Assembly: GCA_021163565.1 (NCBI GenBank) | Contig: JAGGTT010000008.1 | Coordinates: 1 to 17,055, forward strand | From: Candidatus Tharpella sp. | GTDB taxonomy: Bacteria > Desulfobacterota > Anaeroferrophillalia > Anaeroferrophillales > Tharpellaceae | Direction of reading: 5' to 3' | DNA: 17,055 nt | In this document: piece by piece, positions 9,576 to 15,817 of the stretch | Numbering within the stretch: the stretch's first letter is position 1 | Layout of the letters: each line of letters opens with the position of its first letter | Made by a program: the position numbers and the translations under genes | The notes under the pieces: model-generated | What the model was told of the DNA's origin: nothing | Databases searched by the model: none | What the model saw: the letters and a program-made list of their open reading frames with translations, nothing else

Positions 9576-9605
9576 TTGACATAGGGACTCTATAAATTGT
9601 ACCTT
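9576..9605 (+). promoter_or_regulatory. Candidate promoter of the mrp operon (perfect -35, poor -10)
   Basis: A perfect TTGACA lies at 9576-9581. At the usual distance the best -10 candidates are weak: TGTACC after 16 bases, or TACCTT after 18 bases. A TATAAA at 9591-9596 is only 9 bases away and cannot pair with this -35. A promoter with a consensus -35 and a poor -10 often depends on an activator, but that is inference. Confidence 0.35.
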
Positions 9606-9615
9606 TAATAAGGTA
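9600..9615. promoter_or_regulatory. 16-bp palindrome, possible operator before the mrp operon
   Basis: TACCTT (9600-9605) and AAGGTA (9610-9615) form a perfect inverted repeat around the spacer TAAT. It lies 18 bases after the TTGACA box and 39 bases before the first mrp codon, so it would overlap the -10 or start site. The half-site resembles those bound by several DNA-binding families, but no regulator gene is present nearby and no family can be named. It could also be a small hairpin in the leader. Confidence 0.4.
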
Positions 9616-9654
9616 ATCTCCCCATAAACCACTTTAGTTATTGAAGCCGCTATT

Positions 9655-10755
9655 ATGGATAAGAAAAGTACTACCTATCGCACTTATCCATATACTCCAC
9701 TTACAGCCTATCATCCGATATTCAGCCAGAGACGAATCGAACAGGTTCGCCATCTCTTACTCGCTTTTATCCTGCTTTTCCTCTTCTGGCTCCTGCTCTC
9801 CGGACATTACGACCTTTTCCATGTTTCAATCGGTATTTTCTGCTGCATGCTGATCTCTTATACCTCCAGCGATTTTCTCTTTCTCCATATCGGTGCTGAT
9901 GATACACACCTGATTTTACCACGCCTCACAATGTATCTCCCATGGCTTTTTTATCAGATTATGCTTTCCAATCTTCATCTGGTAAAACTCGTATTTTCAC
10001 CGATCAGCCGGCTCAACCCCCGGATCATACCCTATCAAACGAAACTGACTAATGGTCTGGCCCTGGTGACCTTTGCCAACTCCATAACCCTTACCCCCGG
10101 CACCATCACCATAGAACTTGAGGAGAACACATTCTATGTCCACGCCATCGACAGCAAAGCCGCCAATGATCTTCTGACCGGGGACATGGAAAACCATATC
10201 GAAAAGGTTTTTCTGCCGATTGCCCATCTGAAAGAGAGATCAAAAACGATGCTCGCCGCTGAAGCTAACAACCTGATTGTAAAAACCGTTATCCGCCTTT
10301 TTACTCCCTTCATTCAGATCTACGGTCTCTACGTTATCGCCCATGGACACTATTCACCCGGCGGCGGTTTCCAAGGCGGTGTCATCCTGGCGGCAAGTGT
10401 AATCCTTCTGGTACTTGCATTCGGTCTCCATAAAACTATGACTAAATTTACTGAGAAGTTAACCGTCATGCTCTGTAGTACCGGAGTCCTGATCTACGGC
10501 GGCATCGGTCTTTTATGCCTGCTTTTGGGCGGCAACTTTCTTGACTATCAGAAACTTGATATATTTCTCAAAGTGGGGGCTCCTGCGGCCCGTTCACTTG
10601 GTATCCTGGGGATTGAACTCGGAATTGGCATCGCGGTAATGGCCTGTATGATTTCAATTTTTTACGATATTGCGACCGGCGGCGACTTTCCCGAACAAGA
10701 CGACCCATCGGCAAATGACGTAGTCGACAACAATAGTTCCGGAGATGAGAGATGA
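9655..10755 (+). CDS. mrpEB: Fused MrpE-MrpB subunit of a cation/proton antiporter
   Basis: One uninterrupted 366-aa frame carries two proteins that are normally separate. Residues ~30-185 are an MrpE/MnhE domain: three hydrophobic segments (about 33-50, 53-70, 90-112), then LVTFANSITLTPGTITIEL (~138-155), the signature of the family. Residues ~207-342 are an MrpB/MnhB domain: hydrophobic segments with the family motif GHYSPGGGFQGG (231-242) and the later GILGIELGIGIAVMA. The join is a short charged linker (LKERSKTMLAAEANN, 192-206). Both belong to multisubunit Na+/H+ antiporters in the inner membrane. The C-terminal tail is acidic (EQDDPSANDVVDNN). The N-terminal 30 residues are a polar extension. 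The ATG has no clear ribosome site. The stop overlaps the next start (ATGA). Domain calls are secure; the fusion is directly visible. Confidence 0.92.
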   Translation: MDKKSTTYRTYPYTPLTAYHPIFSQRRIEQVRHLLLAFILLFLFWLLLSGHYDLFHVSIGIFCCMLISYTSSDFLFLHIGADDTHLILPRLTMYLPWLFYQIMLSNLHLVKLVFSPISRLNPRIIPYQTKLTNGLALVTFANSITLTPGTITIELEENTFYVHAIDSKAANDLLTGDMENHIEKVFLPIAHLKERSKTMLAAEANNLIVKTVIRLFTPFIQIYGLYVIAHGHYSPGGGFQGGVILAASVILLVLAFGLHKTMTKFTEKLTVMLCSTGVLIYGGIGLLCLLLGGNFLDYQKLDIFLKVGAPAARSLGILGIELGIGIAVMACMISIFYDIATGGDFPEQDDPSANDVVDNNSSGDER

Positions 10756-11021
10756 TGGAGAATTTTTTTCTCGGGGCCGCTCTCTTTCTCTGTCTGCTGG
10801 TTCTGCCCTGCCTCTACCGGGCGATCGTCGGCCCCACCATTATCGACCGCATGGTTGCCATCGGTGCTATCGGCACCAAAACTCTGGTTATTCTGGTTTT
10901 AATGGGCTTTCTCTATGAGCGCGTTGCCATGTTCATCGACATCAGTATAGTCTATGCCCTTCTCAATTTCATCAGCACCCTGGCCGCAGCCCGCTACTTT
11001 GAGATGAAAGGAGACATCTAA
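10752..11021 (+). CDS. mrpF: MrpF/MnhF antiporter subunit
   Basis: A small 89-aa protein with three hydrophobic segments (about 4-24, 33-55, 60-80). The family signature RAIVGPTIIDRMVAIG lies at about 23-38, with the conserved Gly-Pro-Thr and Asp-Arg, and DISIVYALLNF follows. It is a membrane subunit of the Mrp antiporter, equivalent to MbhB in the membrane-bound hydrogenase. Two start codons are adjacent (10752 and 10755); GGAG lies 7 bases before the first. The first overlaps the stop of the fusion gene, which implies translational coupling. Confidence 0.93.
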   Translation: MMENFFLGAALFLCLLVLPCLYRAIVGPTIIDRMVAIGAIGTKTLVILVLMGFLYERVAMFIDISIVYALLNFISTLAAARYFEMKGDI

Positions 11022-11022
11022 T

Positions 11023-11337
11023 ATGGACAGCACCAATATAATTACTATTGTTTTTATCTGCACCGGCTGTTTTCTTTTTATGACCGGCTCAATCGGCCTG
11101 GTTCGCTTTCCGGATTTCTATGCCCGAATGCACGCTACCGGTAAAAGCGACACCCTGGCGGTATTTTTCTGCCTCTTCGGGCTGGCGATCTATCACGGAT
11201 TTACGATTGACAGTATCAAACTGTTCCTGATTGCGGTATTTGTTTTTATCGCTAACCCGACCGGCACTCACTCGATCTGCCGGGCGGCATTTCGCTGTGG
11301 CATCAAACCCTGGGTCGGAGAGGAGGAGAAATCATGA
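11023..11337 (+). CDS. mrpG: MrpG/MnhG antiporter subunit
   Basis: The protein is 104 aa with three membrane segments (about 5-25, 42-60, 64-82). It carries the strong family signature GSIGLVRFPDFYARMHATGK (22-41) followed by SDTLAVF, and NPTGTHSICRAAFRCG near 85-100. It corresponds to MbhC in hydrogenase-linked versions of the module. GGAG lies about 10 bases before the ATG, which begins one base after the mrpF stop. Its own stop overlaps the next start codon (ATGA). Confidence 0.95.
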   Translation: MDSTNIITIVFICTGCFLFMTGSIGLVRFPDFYARMHATGKSDTLAVFFCLFGLAIYHGFTIDSIKLFLIAVFVFIANPTGTHSICRAAFRCGIKPWVGEEEKS

Positions 11338-11579
11338 TCTGGCAGCTGGACATTGTCCTCCTTATATTTATAGTCATCTGTGCAATCGCAGCGATCAATA
11401 TCAAAGATTTAATGGGAGCCGTCATCATCCTCGGAGCCTACAGTTTTTTCATGTGTCTGCTCTGGACTGAAATGGGGGCGGTTGATGTCGCTTTTACCGA
11501 AGCGGCAGTCGGAGCCGGTATCAGTACGGTTCTCTTTATCGCAGCCGTCAACAAAACCGCACGGAGGTCAAAAGACTGA
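11334..11579 (+). CDS. mbhD: MbhD-like subunit (first part of the MrpA C-terminus, DUF4040 type)
   Basis: An 81-aa protein with three hydrophobic helices (about 7-22, 27-45, 55-73). The segment MGAVDVAFTEAAVGAGISTV (about 48-67) is the MbhD/DUF4040 signature, found either as a stand-alone subunit or inside the C-terminal part of the large MrpA. In MBH-type complexes this subunit helps build the ion-translocating membrane arm. A strong GGAGG ribosome site lies in the 3' end of mrpG. The start overlaps the mrpG stop by four bases and the stop overlaps the next start by one base. Confidence 0.9.
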   Translation: MIWQLDIVLLIFIVICAIAAINIKDLMGAVIILGAYSFFMCLLWTEMGAVDVAFTEAAVGAGISTVLFIAAVNKTARRSKD

Positions 11580-11881
11580 TGCGAAAATGGTTCAAACCAA
11601 TCTCTTTGGCGACGGTTATCTTAACGGGCATGCTACTGATTTACGGCACCCACGACATGCCCTCCTGGGGTGATCCCAATTCGCCGGCCAACCGCCATAT
11701 TTCACCCCGCTACATCACCGAAGCAACCCGGAAAACTGCGACTCCCAACATTGTCTCGGCGGTACTGGGTGATTACCGGAGCTATGACACGCTGGGTGAA
11801 TCAGCAGTTATATTTACCGCCTCCATCTCCTGTCTCTTTCTTCTGCGCCGGATCCGCAGACAGAGAAACCACGATGACTGA
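11579..11881 (+). CDS. mbhE: MbhE-like subunit (second part of the MrpA C-terminus)
   Basis: A 100-aa protein with an N-terminal helix (about 8-23), an extracytoplasmic-looking loop (MPSWGDPNSPANRHISPRYI), then TATPNIVSAVLGDYRSYDTL (52-71). GESAVIFTASISCLFLL forms the second helix and the protein ends in a basic tail. The block from Asn to Arg-x-x-Asp-Thr and GE is the signature of the MbhE / MrpA extreme C-terminal domain. The start (TGATG) overlaps the mbhD stop by one base. In Thermococcus-type MBH clusters an MrpB gene follows here, but in this window mrpC follows directly because MrpB is fused to MrpE. Confidence 0.88.
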   Translation: MRKWFKPISLATVILTGMLLIYGTHDMPSWGDPNSPANRHISPRYITEATRKTATPNIVSAVLGDYRSYDTLGESAVIFTASISCLFLLRRIRRQRNHDD

Positions 11882-12311
11882 ATATTTTCTGGCCAAATAT
11901 AATTTCTGGATCTACGTCGTCCTGATGATGATCGGCCTCTACGCCATGATGGGGAAACGGAATCTGGTCAAGAAACTTATCGGCATGAATATCTTCCAGA
12001 CCTCTATTATTCTCCTGTTCGTCTCCGCCGGGGTTAAAAAAGGCGGCGCGACGGTACCGATCCTGAGGCACAGCGACTACGGATCGGTACATGCTGAACA
12101 TCTGATCCGGGTGGCAGACTATCTGAACCCGTTACCGCATGTGTTGATGCTGACCGCGATTGTGGTCTCTATCGCGACTACCGGGGTCGCCCTGGCAACC
12201 CTTATTCTGATATACAAACGCTACAACACCCTGGAAGAAGATGAGATCATGGCCATCAGAAAAGATATCCGTTCGTATAAAACACCCAGAATCCTGAGAA
12301 GTAAAGATTAA
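11874..12311 (+). CDS. mrpC: MrpC/MnhC antiporter subunit (NuoK-like)
   Basis: The protein is 145 aa, with three membrane helices at about 11-27, 35-53 and 88-114. It shows the conserved GLYAMMGKRNLVKKLIGMNI (21-40) and the third helix NPLPHVLMLTAIVVSIATTG (85-104), typical of MrpC and related to NuoK of complex I. The loop between helices 2 and 3 is polar, and the C-terminal 30 residues are charged. I place the start at the ATG at 11874, where the protein aligns with the family. The frame is open further upstream, but there it overlaps mbhE entirely. The 8-base overlap with mbhE indicates coupling. The next gene is separated by 234 bases that hold a repeat element. Confidence 0.93.
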   Translation: MTEYFLAKYNFWIYVVLMMIGLYAMMGKRNLVKKLIGMNIFQTSIILLFVSAGVKKGGATVPILRHSDYGSVHAEHLIRVADYLNPLPHVLMLTAIVVSIATTGVALATLILIYKRYNTLEEDEIMAIRKDIRSYKTPRILRSKD

Positions 12312-12351
12312 AGATCTAAATGTATTAATCGGCAGCTCCTGAAACCGTAAG

Positions 12352-12490
12352 GGTGTCTTGAAAAATTAGAATTTTTGTTCTAGTGCAAGGCGGGCGAAGA
12401 TTTTAACCGCAAGAATACATTTAGTATTTTGAGGATTAAAATTTGAGTCCAACGCAGTAATTGAGGAAAAAGGCAATTTTTCGAGGTACC
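12352..12490 (+). mobile_element. 139-bp palindromic MITE-like element between mrpC and mrpD
   Basis: The ends are imperfect terminal inverted repeats: GGTGTCTTGAAAAATT (12352-12367) and AATTTTTCGAGGTACC (12475-12490) match at 13 of 16 positions. A 6-bp direct repeat, CGTAAG, flanks both sides (12346-12351 and 12491-12496), as expected of a target-site duplication. The element is palindromic about 12421: ATTTTAA/TTAAAAT (12400-12406 with 12436-12442) and AATAC/GTATT (12414-12418 with 12424-12428) share the same centre. Each end also contains its own small hairpin (AAAAATT/AATTTTT at 12361-12376; GAAAAA/TTTTTC at 12466-12482). It encodes no protein. It looks like a non-autonomous, transposase-mobilised element; no second copy is in the window. 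The remaining spacer bases (12312-12345, 12497-12545) hold no gene. Confidence 0.7.
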
Positions 12491-12499
12491 CGTAAGTTA

Positions 12500-12527
12500 T
12501 TGTGCCGGTAAAAAAACCAACTATAAA
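12500..12527 (+). promoter_or_regulatory. Weak candidate promoter downstream of the palindromic element
   Basis: TTGTGC (12500-12505) is followed after 16 bases by TATAAA (12522-12527). The -10 matches at 5 of 6 positions but the -35 at only 3 of 6. It would give a start site close to the mrpD ATG and could restore transcription after an insertion that weakened the upstream transcript. This is speculative. Confidence 0.2.
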
Positions 12528-12545
12528 AGAAACTTCACTAAAAAA

Positions 12546-14045
12546 ATGATTGATCAGTTACCAGCATTAATTATTGTCGCCCCCATGCTCGGAGCTTTCC
12601 TGACTCCGATTATCGGCTGGCGCTATCAGCATCTGTGCTATCCCTGGACCCTGCTGGTACTGACGATCCCGCTCTATTCCGCCGTTGGTGCCCTGTTCAA
12701 AGTCATAAGAAGTGGACCTTTTGGTTATAATCTCGGCGGCTGGGCTCCGCCCTGGGGTATCGAATACCGAATCGACTATCTAAGTGCAATCATGCTGGTT
12801 TTGATTGCGACCATTGGTTTTCTGGCGGCAGTCAACGCCCGGCCCGCCGGGAAGACTGAATTCAAGGGTAAAGAGGCCCAATTATACACCCTGTTTCTCC
12901 TCCAGATTACCGGTTTGCTGGGAATTGTAATTACCGGTGACCTCTTCAATATTTTCGTATTTCTCGAGATCACCTCCCTCTCCGGGTACGGCCTGATTGC
13001 CCACGGTGAAGAGGGTGCCCCGATGGCAACCTTCAATTACATTATCATTGGCACTATCGGAGCCAGTTTTTACCTGCTCGGAGTCGGCTATCTCTATATG
13101 GCAACCGGTTCCTTGAATATTGCTGATCTCGCGACAATACTGCCGGCCCTCTATCACTCAAAAATGATTCTCGTCGGTTTTGCCTTTTTCACCACTGGAG
13201 TGGCTATCAAGATGGGGCTCTTCCCGCTCCACATCTGGATGCCGGATGCCTACACTACGGCTCCAAATTCTGTCAGCACCCTGATCGCACCCTTGATGAC
13301 CAAGGTTGCGGCCTATCTGATGATTCGCATTCTCTTCACCCTTTTCGCACCTGATTTTGCCATCTCAGTCGTTCCGGTTGCCACCATTCTCGGCTGGCTG
13401 GCGGTGATCGCGATTATCGTCGGCGGGGTTAAAGCTCTGGCCCAGACAGACATAAAACGCATGGTTGCCTATATCATGGTTGCAGAAGTCGGTTATATCG
13501 TCATGGGTATAAGTGTTATGAACCGGGCCGGTTTAACTGGAGCGATACTCCACATTATCAACGATGCCTGCATGATCTTCTGCCTCTTTTTGACTATCGG
13601 AGCCATCTCCTACAGAGGCCATGGCCGGGAGATCAACCATTTTCAGAATCTCAGTAAAAAGATGCCTCTGACCATGGCGGCCTTTGTCATTGCCGCACTC
13701 TCCATGTGCGGTATTCCCCCGGCCTGCGGTTTCTTCAGCAAGTGGTATCTGATTATGGGAATGATTACCGCCGGGCAGTGGATTTTTGCCGCCACCCTGC
13801 TCGGCAGCAGTCTCATCAATGCGGTTCTGTTTTTCCGGATTATCGAGAAAGCCTACCTGGCCCCGCCGGAGAGTCAGGGCCACAATCATACAGATCACGA
13901 AGCCGAGGAGATAGAACGTAACGATGCCCCGCTCAGCATGATGATCCCGATTATTATGAGCGCACTGGCGATTCTGCTGCTGGGACTGTTCAGTGGAAAG
14001 ATTATTGATGCCGTCATTCAACATGCGGTACCAGCTATTTTTTAG
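12546..14045 (+). CDS. mrpD: MrpD/MnhD-type antiporter subunit, first of three paralogues
   Basis: A 499-aa polytopic protein (about 14 helices) of the NuoL/M/N-MrpA/D family, which forms ion channels in complex I-like machines. Visible marks are TGDLFNIFVFLEITSLSGYG (130-149) with the conserved Glu141 and VAIKMGLFPLHIWMPDAY (219-236) with Lys222. Lys253 lies in APLMTKVAAYLMIR, and QTDIKRMVAYIMVAEVGY (300-317) holds Lys304. The segment equivalent to helix 12 reads LHIINDACMIFCLF (335-348) and lacks the His and Lys that the two downstream paralogues carry. A His/Glu-rich loop (about 446-458) precedes the last helices. No Shine-Dalgarno sequence is visible before the ATG, and the gene is separated from mrpC by the repeat element. 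Assignment to MrpD rather than NuoM rests on the cluster and on the GDLFNIFVFLE motif. Confidence 0.93.
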   Translation: MIDQLPALIIVAPMLGAFLTPIIGWRYQHLCYPWTLLVLTIPLYSAVGALFKVIRSGPFGYNLGGWAPPWGIEYRIDYLSAIMLVLIATIGFLAAVNARPAGKTEFKGKEAQLYTLFLLQITGLLGIVITGDLFNIFVFLEITSLSGYGLIAHGEEGAPMATFNYIIIGTIGASFYLLGVGYLYMATGSLNIADLATILPALYHSKMILVGFAFFTTGVAIKMGLFPLHIWMPDAYTTAPNSVSTLIAPLMTKVAAYLMIRILFTLFAPDFAISVVPVATILGWLAVIAIIVGGVKALAQTDIKRMVAYIMVAEVGYIVMGISVMNRAGLTGAILHIINDACMIFCLFLTIGAISYRGHGREINHFQNLSKKMPLTMAAFVIAALSMCGIPPACGFFSKWYLIMGMITAGQWIFAATLLGSSLINAVLFFRIIEKAYLAPPESQGHNHTDHEAEEIERNDAPLSMMIPIIMSALAILLLGLFSGKIIDAVIQHAVPAIF

Positions 14046-14100
14046 AGCCCTTAAATACATCAAAAACTGAATCATATTTTTACTAGAGGACTGTTATTAC

Positions 14101-15594
14101 ATGGGTGAAGTGATCTATTCAGCGAAACCGTTATGGGCCGTACTGGTCTCGATGGTAGCCGCTTTTCTGATCCTTTTAACTGGTGATAAAGCCCGGAATC
14201 TGCGTGAAGGCTGGACTATCCTTGCGGCCCTGATCAAGTTCGGTCTGGTCTTTTCTCTGATTGAACCGGTTCTGGCAGGAAAAACAATTGAGTACACTTT
14301 AATCAACCTGCTCCCCGGAGTCGCACTGCAGTTCCGGGTTGACGCTTTCGGCCTGCTTTTCGGTGTCGTTGCGGCGACGTTGTGGATTCCGACCTCGTTC
14401 TACTCCATCGGCTACGTCAGAACCCTTAATGAACATGCTCAAAGCCGCTATTTTTTCAGCTTCGCCATGTGCCTCTCCGCGGCAATCGGGGTCGCCTTTG
14501 CCGGCAACCTGCTGACTCTACTGATTTTCTATGAAATTCTGACGATTGCCACCTGGCCGCTGGTAATCCATCATGAAGATGAAAGTGCTATCAACGGCGG
14601 CCGAAAATACCTGGTCTACACCCTGACTGCTGGCTGTATCCTGCTGCTGGCTATAGGTATCACCTACTCTCTCGCCGGCACCCTGGATTTTGTCGGCGGC
14701 GGCTTTCTTGCGGGACATGGTTCACCCGGCCTTCTGATTATTCTCCTGATCATGTTTATTGCCGGTTTCGGAGTCAAGGCCGGCATCATGCCTTTCCATG
14801 AATGGCTGCCGTCGGCAATGGTCGCTCCGACCCCGGTAAGTGCCCTGCTGCATGCGGTTGCGGTTGTAAAAGCCGGAGTTTTCGGCTGCGTTCGGGTCAT
14901 CCTGTTTGTCTTCGGGCCGCAACTTTTACACGAGCTCGGAGTCTGGACCATCCTCGCCGGAGTTGTGGCCTTTACCGTGGTTGCGGCCGGGTTGCTGGCA
15001 TTGGGTCAAGATCACCTTAAACGCCGGCTCGCATTTTCGACGATTAACAATCTGGCTCTGATTATCCTGGGCGTCAGCCTGTTGAGCAAAAACTCTATGA
15101 CCGGCGGCATCCTCCATCTCGCCAACCATGCTTTCATGAAGATCACCCTATTTTTCTGCGCCGGGGCGATCTATGTCAAAACCCATAAGGATCATGTCAG
15201 CCAACTCGATGGTTTAGGCCGGCAGATGCCTTTCACCTTTGCGGCTTTTGCAATCGCCTCAATGGGTCTCTGCGGCCTGCCCCCGGTCAACGGTTTTATC
15301 AGTAAATGGTTTCTCTGTTTAGGCGCAGTTGAAACTCATCAATTAGTTTTTCTTTTCGTTATTCTAACCAGTGCCATGCTTGATGTCGCTTTTTTCTTTC
15401 CCATTATCTACAACGGTTTTTTTAAAAAACCGCTGCCCGATGTTGCCGGGAAAATCGATGAAGCCCCGCTTATCATGGTCATTCCGCTCTGTGCGACCGC
15501 GCTGTTTTCAATTATTTTCGGAATTTTCCCGAATGCGTTTCTCAATTTCTTCAACATCGTCCGGCTCGCCGTGACCAACGTTCTTGGAGGTTGA
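14101..15594 (+). CDS. Second MrpD/NuoM-like proton-conducting membrane subunit
   Basis: A 497-aa polytopic protein of the same family as the preceding gene. It has all the classical channel residues: Glu145 in LIFYEILTIATWPLV, Lys226 in GFGVKAGIMPFHEWLP, and His251 and Lys257 in LLHAVAVVKAGVFG. It also has Lys307 in GQDHLKRRLAFSTINN, and His343 and Lys347 in LANHAFMKITLFF. There is no long C-terminal lateral helix of the NuoL kind. It may take the role of the missing N-terminal NuoL-like part of MrpA, but that is inference. GAGG lies about 11 bases before the ATG. The gap to the preceding gene is 55 bases and holds no clear structure. The stop is followed after one base by the start of a small gene. 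Confidence 0.9.
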   Translation: MGEVIYSAKPLWAVLVSMVAAFLILLTGDKARNLREGWTILAALIKFGLVFSLIEPVLAGKTIEYTLINLLPGVALQFRVDAFGLLFGVVAATLWIPTSFYSIGYVRTLNEHAQSRYFFSFAMCLSAAIGVAFAGNLLTLLIFYEILTIATWPLVIHHEDESAINGGRKYLVYTLTAGCILLLAIGITYSLAGTLDFVGGGFLAGHGSPGLLIILLIMFIAGFGVKAGIMPFHEWLPSAMVAPTPVSALLHAVAVVKAGVFGCVRVILFVFGPQLLHELGVWTILAGVVAFTVVAAGLLALGQDHLKRRLAFSTINNLALIILGVSLLSKNSMTGGILHLANHAFMKITLFFCAGAIYVKTHKDHVSQLDGLGRQMPFTFAAFAIASMGLCGLPPVNGFISKWFLCLGAVETHQLVFLFVILTSAMLDVAFFFPIIYNGFFKKPLPDVAGKIDEAPLIMVIPLCATALFSIIFGIFPNAFLNFFNIVRLAVTNVLGG

Positions 15595-15595
15595 G

Positions 15596-15817
15596 ATGAA
15601 CCCGACTAAACTGCGCCTGATAATGTTGGGACTTATTTTGTTGCTTTTTCTGCTGGGGTTTGCCTTTCCCAATCCGCACCCTCATTTCTGGTGGCAAAAG
15701 ATCCCCGTATTCGATATTTTCTTCGGCTTTTTCGGATCTATCCTGATAATTGTCCTGGCCAAATGGATCGGCCATAAGTGGCTTTTAAAGGACAAGGACT
15801 ACTACGACCATGATTAA
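15596..15817 (+). CDS. 73-aa two-helix membrane protein of unknown function in the antiporter operon
   Basis: I do not recognise a characterised family. The protein has a hydrophobic helix at about 7-24, a short aromatic and His-rich loop (PNPHPHFWWQKIPVFD, 25-40), and a second helix at about 41-57. A basic then acidic tail ends in KDKDYYDHD. GGAGG lies 5 bases before the ATG at 15596, a stronger signal than the in-frame ATG at 15584 inside the preceding gene, so I chose 15596. It is embedded between two MrpD-like genes: the start lies one base after the upstream stop, and the end overlaps the next start by 8 bases. This arrangement argues for a real subunit or assembly factor. I have a faint, unverified recollection of similar small proteins with an aromatic loop and a DYYD tail in other Mrp-type clusters. 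Confidence 0.8.
   Translation: MNPTKLRLIMLGLILLLFLLGFAFPNPHPHFWWQKIPVFDIFFGFFGSILIIVLAKWIGHKWLLKDKDYYDHD

Larger units (their letters stand above)
9267..9654. other. Divergent control region between the atp and mrp operons
   Basis: The 388 bases between the b' gene and the first antiporter gene carry no convincing coding sequence on either strand. They hold a candidate atp promoter (9493-9520), a candidate mrp promoter element with an overlapping palindrome (9576-9615), and a hairpin in the probable atp leader. That hairpin pairs CTCCT 9331-9335 with AGGAG 9358-9362 and AATTAT 9342-9347 with ATAATT 9351-9356. A run of nine T lies at 9522-9530. The only upstream reading frame noticed in the atp leader is an 11-codon stretch without a ribosome site, which I do not consider a gene. 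Confidence 0.8.

Noticed and set aside
11670..11873. Upstream extension of the mrpC frame
   Set aside because: It lies entirely over mbhE in another frame, is Pro/Arg-rich and not membrane-like, and the MrpC family begins at the ATG at 11874.
12361..12376. Hairpin with a following T-run as a terminator after mrpC
   Set aside because: The stem is made only of A-T pairs and is part of the repeat element's end, so it is unlikely to stop transcription on its own.
13533..14075. A 180-codon minus-strand frame opposite mrpD
   Set aside because: It is antisense to a clear MrpD gene and is rich in Gln, Asn, Gly and His, typical of the reverse complement of a membrane protein gene.
15584..15595. Upstream in-frame ATG for the small membrane gene
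   Set aside because: It would begin before the ribosome site; GGAGG at 15586-15590 points to the ATG at 15596.
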